Shown piece by piece: positions 34,601 through 39,647 of a stretch of 39,647 nucleotides of DNA. A model generated the notes under the pieces. The model did no database searches. It was not told where the DNA came from and saw only the letters and a program-made list of their open reading frames with translations. The stretch's first letter is position 1. The number at the start of each line of letters is the position of its first letter. Source of the stretch: Chloroflexota bacterium (GTDB lineage: Bacteria; Chloroflexota; Anaerolineae; UBA1429); NCBI GenBank assembly GCA_019873625.1, contig JAIOAW010000024.1:1-39647 (forward strand), given 5' to 3'. The translations under genes were made by a program, and so were the position numbers.

Positions 34601-37600
34601 CGTGATGAAGTTCGGGGAAATCAACGAGTTCCCCTTCTTTTCCTTCCTCTATGGAGACCTGCACGCCCATATCCTCGCCATGGCGCTGGCCCTTTTGGCC
34701 TTGGGCGCGGCCCTACAAGTGGCCCTGCGGAGCCGGGCGCGCGCCCCGTGGGAAGGCAGGCCGGCGGCGCCGTGGCCCGGCATCCTGGGGCGGCTAGGCC
34801 TCTCGACGGATACTATCCTCTCGTTGGGGTTGGGGAGTTTGGTCTTGGGCGCGCTGTGGGCCGCCAACACGTGGGATTACCCAACCTACACGCTCATCTT
34901 TCTCATCGCCCTGGCCATCGGCGTGTATGAGGAGCGGCGGCGCTTCGATCGGCAGGCTTGGCTGTGGCTAGGGGTGCGAGGGGCATCCACGGTAGTGGCG
35001 AGTTATCTCCTCTTTGGGCCGTTCCACGGGCGGTTTGGCTCGGCCTACTCTCAAATCGAACGATGGCGCGGCCCGCGCACCCCGCTGGGGGATTATGTGA
35101 TCATCCACGGGGTGTTCCTCTTTATCTTGGCCTTTTATCTCCTCGCCTTGGCCTTTCGGCCTGGCGTGCGCAACGGGGTGGCGCGCACGGTGCGCCTTTT
35201 CTGGCATCATTGGAAGAGGCGCTGGCGCGCCTGGGTGCTCTATGAGCGCTGGGTGCGCTGCCCTACCTTGGGCTATTCTCTGGCCTGGGTGGCGCTCGCC
35301 TTGGGGGGCGCCGTGTGGCTGGGCCTTGTGATGGCGGGGGCTTGGCTGTGGGCGCTTGCCCTGCCCCTGGTGGGGGTTGGAGCCGCGCTGTGCCTTTCGG
35401 CCCGTTTAGCGCCGGAGCGTCGCTTGCAGGCGGTATGGATCACCCTGGGGCTGGCGATGACGCTCGCCGTGGAAGTGGTGGTGCTCAAGGGGGATATCGG
35501 GCGGATGAACACCGTCTTTAAATTCTACCTGCAAGTATGGATCCTCTGGGCGCTCTCGGCGGGGGCGGGGCTGGCCTACCTCGCCCGCGATGAGGCCAGA
35601 TGGCCCAGGCGTTGGCGCGCCCTCTGGCGATGGGGGCTGGGGGTGCTCCTTTTGGCCGCTTCGATGTATCCGCCGCTGGCGACGTGGGCGCGCCTGCGCG
35701 ATCGTTGGGATCCCTCATTACCACCCACCCTGGATGGTATGGCCTATATGACGACGGCTGCCCACTCGGAAAACGGCTCGCCCATTACCCTAGAATACGA
35801 CCGCCGCGCCATCTGGTGGATGCGCGAGCACATCCCGGGCACGCCCGTGGTGGCCGAAGCGAATACGCCGTTCTATCGCTGGGGAGGGCGCATCTCCGTC
35901 TATACCGGGCTGCCCACCATCCTCGGCTGGGATTGGCACCAAAAACAGCAGCGCGCGGCTTACAGCGGCCTTGTGGTGGATTGGCGCCAGCAAGATGTGA
36001 ACGACCTCTATAACACGCACGACGTTTCGCTCGCGCGCCAGATCATCGCACGTTACAACGTGCGCTACATCTATGTGGGGGAATTGGAGGCTGCCTACTA
36101 TGACCCCGCCGGCCTCGCCAAGTTCGAGGCTATGGTGGGGACGGATCTGGAGGTCGTTTACCGCGATGGGCCGGTGACGATTTACCGCGTGCTGGGCGGG
36201 GAGGGCGTAACTGGCGCCGTGCGACCGATGGGCCTTGGGCGACAGATTGCCCATTGGCTGCGCGCGCATTGGGTGCCCCCGGTAGTCAAGGCAGAGGCCC
36301 CCGCAGAGGCAAACCCTATGCTGAGCACGCCGGTTGAAGAACTCCCCGTATTGCGAGACCGGGGCTGGAACCGCCTGGCGAACGCCTCGCCCATCGGGGC
36401 CATCTTGTGCTGGTGGGGGGTGCTGCAACTGATCGGTTTGGCCGCCTGGCCCCTGGCGCGGCGGGTCTTTGGCGCCGAGGATGGCGGATACGCCCTCGCC
36501 AAGCCGTTGGGGCTGTTGGTGCTCTCTTATGGCTTGTGGCTTGGGATGAGCCTGCGCCTCGTGCGCAATACGCCGCTCGCCGCCTGGGTCGGTTTGGCTC
36601 TCTTGGGGGGAGTGTGCACCCTCTTGTGGGGGTGGCGCTGGCGGAGGGCAGCGCGCCCTTTTGCCTGGCGCCTCCTCGCGGCGGAGGAGGGCCTTTTTAG
36701 CGCCGCCTTCGCCGCCTGGGTGGTGCTGCGCCTCCTCAACCCCGACCTTTGGCAACCCTGGTTCGGCGGCGAAAAGATGATGGAGATCGCCTTCCTCAAC
36801 GCCATAACACGCTCGGCCTATATGCCCCCCTATGACCCGTACTTTGCGGGGGGCATCATCAACTATTATTACTATGGCTATTTTATGGTGAATATCCTCG
36901 TCAAGATGACGGGTTTGCGGCCGGAGGTGGCCTTCAACGTGGCGGTGCCCACCTTTTTCGCTCTGATGGCCTCCATCACTTTTTGGGCCGGGCGGAGCCT
37001 GACGCGCCTGGGGATGACGGCGAAGGAGGGCGAAAAGGGGCATTGGGCCATATGGGGGGGCGCGGCGGCCGTCTTTTTCGTCGTGTTGGCCGGGAACCTG
37101 ACGGGCGCCAAACAACTGCTGGATGGCCTAGCCCAAGCGGGAGGAGCGCCCTTGGAAGAGGGGCGGCGGAACATCTTGGGGTATGCCCTCCCTGGCCTCG
37201 TGCGCATCGCCCAGGGGAAGGCCGTGCTGCCGCCGTTCGATTATTGGTGGGGCGGCACGCGCGTCATCCCAGGGACGATCAGCGAATTCCCCTTTTTCAC
37301 CTTCCTATTTGCGGATTTGCACCCCCACTTGATGGCTTTGCCCTTTACCGCGTTGGCCTTGGCGGCGCTGGTGGATATGGGCGCCTCGCGCGAGGCTTGG
37401 CTTGCCCCGGATCTTTGGCGGTGGGGCGCCCTGGCGCTTACGGTGGGCGCCTTGGGGGCCATCAACACCTGGGACCTGCCCACCTATCTTGGCCTGGCCT
37501 GTTTGGGGCTGTGCTGGGCGGGGTGGCGCAGCCGTTCCTCGCGGGGGATTTTGATGGCCCTTTTGGGGTGTGCAACCCTCGTGGCCGGGGCCTTTTTTCT

Positions 37601-38792
37601 TTACAGCCCTTTTTATGCGCATTACCGCCCGCAATATGTGGGGTTCAAGTTGGCCCTTGTGCCGCAAGGCTTGCGCTCTCGGCCAAAGGATTGGAACCTC
37701 GTCTGGGGAGGGATGCTCTTCTTGAGCGCCTCCGGGCTATGTTACGGCCTGCGCCTTTCGGCCGCCGTGCGCACGGTGGGCCTCATCGCTCGCTACGGTG
37801 CGCGGCGCGCCTGGGGCACCCTGCGCCGGTTTGGGGTCGTTTCTCCGGCGAAGGTGGCCGGCCTCCTCTGCCTTGTGGGCCTGACGGCGGCCGGCGCGGC
37901 CCTGGCGGCGGGGCAGGGCTTCCCCACGGTGGGCATCTTGTTGGCCTTGGTGGTTCTCGCGGCGTGGAATATCGCCCTCTGCCGGCGCGAGGCGCGTGCG
38001 CTCCCCTATGCGCTCATCCTGTTGGGGTTGCTCATCATCGCGGGCACCGAGGTCTTTTATCTGCGCGACTTTTTGGAGGGCAGCGAATGGCGCCGGATGA
38101 ACACGGTGTTCAAGTTTGGCTTACAGGCCTGGGTGCTCATCGGGTTGGGCGGCGCGGCGCTCTTCCCTTTGGTTTGGAAGGGCTGGCGAGGCGTTTGGCG
38201 CGGCGCGGCGGCGCTTTGCCTAATTGCCGTTGCGGTGTACCCGCTCAAAGCCGTACCGGTGCGCGTGGAAGAGCGCTTCCCGGAATATCCTGGCCCCCGG
38301 TGGACGCTCGACGGCACCGCCTATATGGAGAATGCCACCTATACCTGGCCGGATGAAACCCACCGCATCGCGATGCGCTACGACCGCGAGGCGCTCGAGT
38401 GGTTGTGGCAGAACGTTGAAGGCACGCCCGTCATCCTCGAGGCGCCCGTGGGGTTCTACCGCGAGGGCGGGTTGCGCATCTCATCCTATACGGGGTTCCC
38501 GACGCTCCTAGGGGCGCACGAGGGCGAACAGCGCCCTTGGCCCGTGGTGGCCGAACGGGAGCGGGATGCCATCCGCCTCTATACCACGCCCTATGCGGAG
38601 GAGGCGGCGCACTTGCTCGAAAAGTATCGCGTCCGCTATGTGTACATCGGTCCGTTGGAGCGGGTGCTCTATGCCGAAGAGGGCCTGCGCGGGCTAGAGG
38701 CCCTGGCAGAACAGGGGGCGCTGTGGTGCGTCTTTCAAAACGAGGGGGTAACGATTTACCGGGTTCAGCCCACGCAGCCCTTAGAAGGGTAA
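31596..38792 (+). CDS. Giant membrane fusion: GT39-like module plus two DUF2298 (Chlor_Arch_YYY) modules
   Basis: The 2398-residue protein has three membrane modules. Module 1 (about 1-690) is GT39-like: D69-E70, HPDER at 75-79, a helix block, and FTVYDHPKV at 630-638, all echoing the 22574-24442 protein. Module 2 (about 700-1532) is DUF2298 with E836-K837, D857, YYYFG 867-871, EFPFF 1011-1015, DLHAH 1021-1025, MNTVFKF from 1304 and a soluble tail from D1380. Module 3 (about 1590-2398) repeats this: E1726-K1727, D1747, YYYYG 1757-1761, EFPFF from 1897, DLHPH 1907-1911, M2168 and a tail from D2239. ATG 31596 lies 11 nt inside the upstream gene. The TPR repeats I recall for the two-copy class are absent. 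No frameshift or internal stop is seen. Biochemical activity is unknown; a GT-C-like transferase role is inferred. Confidence 0.85.
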   Translation: MDDKPTTPIPQEDLPSEENALTWAAVGRALRQTWQALPRLVEEPPYAALLLVAILILAGAFRFTGLDWDEGQHLHPDERFLTMVENSLQWPKSWGEYWDTAVNPLNPNNHNFGSYVYGLFPVVVTKFMGELLGMTGYGAVYLVGRALSGVMDLLSIVIVFLLGRRLYNARVGLVGALLGALTVLTIQQSHFFTVDNFTTFFITLALYAAVRVAQGEGWGSVLLLGVAFGLAVSCKINALTFLLIIGLAFILRAARRAALFTEAPAHTRQVRLGRFQMRWEWGANPLCGPLPSRERFFAKAVEAIPALLLVLVVAFWTFRIVQPQAFTGPGFFDVRLNPQWLEQMDFIRKLVGGEIDYPPSHQWAARAPVLYMLEHMVLWGLGLPLGLAVWAAWALMAYELYHLRWKHLLPWAWMTFTFFYQSVQFVKTVRYLLPIYPTMALMAAYGLVYAWDWARRPRRGRLLWLRRLTRGAVRALVIVIVVGTGLWALAFTSIYTRPVTRVAASRWIFQNIPKGSTLSYELWDDALPLNIDGRLADANYRQIRMDLYWEDVPEKREQLYRWLQDTEYIILSSNRLYGSIPRLPMRYPMTRRYYQALFSGELGYELFATFTSYPRIFGLEIVDDAADESFTVYDHPKVLIFKKRPDFSLENVKAILGGYDLDRVVRMLPKQVSAAPNGLMLYRSEWAAQQTGGTWIAIFNPASLMNQFPLLWWLVILEGVGWVAFPLAFVALSALRDRGFALAKAVGLLLWGYVTWLLPSLKWVPYSRELIAGALAGLALLSLGVGIGRHAEMAAFFKARWRLVIAYEVIFLAAFGAFLWVRCGNPDLWHPVTGGEKPMDLAYLTAILKSVSFPPYDPWFAGGAMNYYYFGWVLLASIIKLTGIVPEVAYNLAIPTLFALVFSGAVGIVYNLTASAEEEGGWFPRPLRYGLAGGCLLAILGNLGELTLVVGGLRQLGEGVAFQSRVPLLKAIVQVGAGLWQVLSKRTPLPFRSEWWYWNPTRVMKFGEINEFPFFSFLYGDLHAHILAMALALLALGAALQVALRSRARAPWEGRPAAPWPGILGRLGLSTDTILSLGLGSLVLGALWAANTWDYPTYTLIFLIALAIGVYEERRRFDRQAWLWLGVRGASTVVASYLLFGPFHGRFGSAYSQIERWRGPRTPLGDYVIIHGVFLFILAFYLLALAFRPGVRNGVARTVRLFWHHWKRRWRAWVLYERWVRCPTLGYSLAWVALALGGAVWLGLVMAGAWLWALALPLVGVGAALCLSARLAPERRLQAVWITLGLAMTLAVEVVVLKGDIGRMNTVFKFYLQVWILWALSAGAGLAYLARDEARWPRRWRALWRWGLGVLLLAASMYPPLATWARLRDRWDPSLPPTLDGMAYMTTAAHSENGSPITLEYDRRAIWWMREHIPGTPVVAEANTPFYRWGGRISVYTGLPTILGWDWHQKQQRAAYSGLVVDWRQQDVNDLYNTHDVSLARQIIARYNVRYIYVGELEAAYYDPAGLAKFEAMVGTDLEVVYRDGPVTIYRVLGGEGVTGAVRPMGLGRQIAHWLRAHWVPPVVKAEAPAEANPMLSTPVEELPVLRDRGWNRLANASPIGAILCWWGVLQLIGLAAWPLARRVFGAEDGGYALAKPLGLLVLSYGLWLGMSLRLVRNTPLAAWVGLALLGGVCTLLWGWRWRRAARPFAWRLLAAEEGLFSAAFAAWVVLRLLNPDLWQPWFGGEKMMEIAFLNAITRSAYMPPYDPYFAGGIINYYYYGYFMVNILVKMTGLRPEVAFNVAVPTFFALMASITFWAGRSLTRLGMTAKEGEKGHWAIWGGAAAVFFVVLAGNLTGAKQLLDGLAQAGGAPLEEGRRNILGYALPGLVRIAQGKAVLPPFDYWWGGTRVIPGTISEFPFFTFLFADLHPHLMALPFTALALAALVDMGASREAWLAPDLWRWGALALTVGALGAINTWDLPTYLGLACLGLCWAGWRSRSSRGILMALLGCATLVAGAFFLYSPFYAHYRPQYVGFKLALVPQGLRSRPKDWNLVWGGMLFLSASGLCYGLRLSAAVRTVGLIARYGARRAWGTLRRFGVVSPAKVAGLLCLVGLTAAGAALAAGQGFPTVGILLALVVLAAWNIALCRREARALPYALILLGLLIIAGTEVFYLRDFLEGSEWRRMNTVFKFGLQAWVLIGLGGAALFPLVWKGWRGVWRGAAALCLIAVAVYPLKAVPVRVEERFPEYPGPRWTLDGTAYMENATYTWPDETHRIAMRYDREALEWLWQNVEGTPVILEAPVGFYREGGLRISSYTGFPTLLGAHEGEQRPWPVVAERERDAIRLYTTPYAEEAAHLLEKYRVRYVYIGPLERVLYAEEGLRGLEALAEQGALWCVFQNEGVTIYRVQPTQPLEG

Positions 38793-38805
38793 AGGGAGAG
38801 AGACG

Positions 38806-39647
38806 ATGCTCGCCGTGATCGTTTGGTGGGTGGCGCTTGACGTCATCGCCCTGCTTGCCTTGCCCATCGCCTGGCGGCTCCTGCGCCCCCTGCCCGATAG
38901 GGGTCTGGCGCTGGCCCGGCTCGTGGGGCTTCTCCTTACGGCGTACCTCTTTTGGCTTTTGGTGAGTTTGGGCATCCTTCACAACACGCGCGCCAATATC
39001 CTCGCCGTGCTCCTCCTTGTGGGGGGCGGTTCATTCCTCGTGGTGCGGCGGCACGGCCCCGCCCTTTGGGCTGACCTCGTCTCTCGGCGCACGGTGTGGC
39101 TCATTGGCGAAATCCTTTTTGGCCTGGCCCTGTGCGCCTTTTGCCTCTTTCGGGCCTATAACCCCGACATCGCGGCCACCGAAAAACCGATGGAATTCGG
39201 CTTCATCAACGCCACCCTGCGCAGCCGCACCTTCCCGCCCAACGACCCCTGGCTTTCGGGATATAGCATCAGTTACTACTATTTCGGCTATGTGATGATC
39301 GCTATGCTCACCCGCCTCACGGGCCTTCCGAGCAGTATCACCTTCAACCTGGCCGGCGCCACTTGGTTTGCGATGACGGCCGTGGCCTCGTTCAGCCTGG
39401 CCTATAACCTAGCCAAGGCGGGCGATGTGGGCCAAGCGGTGCGCGCCGGCGCCGTGCGCTTGGGGCACATCTTTGCCGGCCTTCTGGGGGCCTTTTTCGT
39501 GGCCCTGATGGGCAACCTGGAGGGGATTTTCGAGATCGTGCGCGCCTGCGGTTGGGGCACCCCCTCGCTGTGGGCCTGGTTGGATATCAAAGGGATGCCC
39601 CTTGCGGCCTCTCGCGTGCCGTGCTTGCCCGATGACCCCTGGTGGTG
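38806..39647 (+). CDS. DUF2298 (Chlor_Arch_YYY) membrane protein, truncated by window edge
   Basis: An open frame runs from ATG 38806 (binding site AAAGGGAGAGAG) to the window end: 280 complete codons without a stop. It starts with hydrophobic helices (MLAVIVWWVALDVIALL). It then shows the same motif set as the two copies in the upstream fusion, E126-K127-P-M-E130, D147 and YYYFG at 157-161, with identical spacing. It begins 13 nt after the fusion gene stops, so it is probably the single-domain class of the family and part of the same operon. The rest of the protein, including the DLHxH region, lies outside the window. Confidence 0.88.
   Translation, partial: MLAVIVWWVALDVIALLALPIAWRLLRPLPDRGLALARLVGLLLTAYLFWLLVSLGILHNTRANILAVLLLVGGGSFLVVRRHGPALWADLVSRRTVWLIGEILFGLALCAFCLFRAYNPDIAATEKPMEFGFINATLRSRTFPPNDPWLSGYSISYYYFGYVMIAMLTRLTGLPSSITFNLAGATWFAMTAVASFSLAYNLAKAGDVGQAVRAGAVRLGHIFAGLLGAFFVALMGNLEGIFEIVRACGWGTPSLWAWLDIKGMPLAASRVPCLPDDPWW

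Noticed and set aside
36983-38356. 457-codon plus-strand frame inside the giant gene
   Set aside because: It runs out of frame with the DUF2298 module, which shows conserved motifs throughout; its own translation is low-complexity Gly/Arg/Ala-rich.
1-39647. tRNA, rRNA, CRISPR arrays, insertion sequences or phage genes
   Set aside because: No repeat-spacer pattern, transposase, integrase or recognisable tRNA/rRNA segment was seen while reading the gaps and frames; gaps are short and accounted for.

Overview
The window is GC-rich bacterial chromosome, most likely from a member of the Chloroflexota (Anaerolineae-like or a related, possibly thermophilic class). The main reasons are several DUF2298 / 'Chlor_Arch_YYY' membrane proteins, a family I know mainly from Chloroflexota and Archaea, an EF-Tu tail followed directly by the S10 operon, and dense head-to-tail GC-rich genes. 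The class cannot be settled from this window alone.

Layout. (1) 1-17563: an almost unbroken ribosomal-protein superoperon. It begins with the last codons of tuf and runs S10-L3-L4-L23-L2-S19-L22-S3-L16-L29-S17-L14-L24-L5-S14-S8-L6-L18-S5-L30-L15-secY-adk-map-L36-S13-S11-S4-rpoA-L17-truA-L13-S9. It closes with an intrinsic terminator at 17599-17646. infA, often found between map and rpmJ, is not there. S14, S4, L24, L36 and adenylate kinase all keep four-ligand zinc sites. (2) 17684-18556, minus strand: a UbiA-family polyprenyl-phosphate phosphoribosyltransferase, convergent with the ribosomal operon. (3) 18586-18666: a compact divergent promoter pair, both with 17-nt spacers. The plus-strand promoter appears to give a leaderless tlyA mRNA. 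(4) 18674-24442: tlyA, an AI-2E-family exporter/permease, lepA behind its own promoter, and a first GT39-like GT-C membrane glycosyltransferase. (5) 24450-24573: a cluster of small palindromes, then an extended -10 promoter. (6) 24627 to the window end: an envelope-glycan type cluster with a flippase-like LPG-synthase-TM protein, a GT4 glycosyltransferase, a class I SAM methyltransferase, two GT39-like proteins, a 2398-residue fusion protein, and a further DUF2298 gene cut by the window edge.

The most interesting object is the fusion gene 31596-38792. It joins an N-terminal GT39-like GT-C module to two tandem DUF2298 modules, each ending in a soluble domain. The next gene supplies a third DUF2298 copy. 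The three copies share an exactly spaced motif, E-K-x-M-(D/E) ... D ... YYY(Y/F)G, which points to probable functional residues in a family of unknown activity.

How the genes may work together (inference): GT-C enzymes usually take sugars from polyprenyl-phosphate donors on the outer membrane face. The UbiA enzyme, the flippase-like protein, the cytoplasmic GT4 and the methyltransferase could belong to one lipid-linked glycan or glycoprotein pathway. The cluster may continue beyond the right edge.
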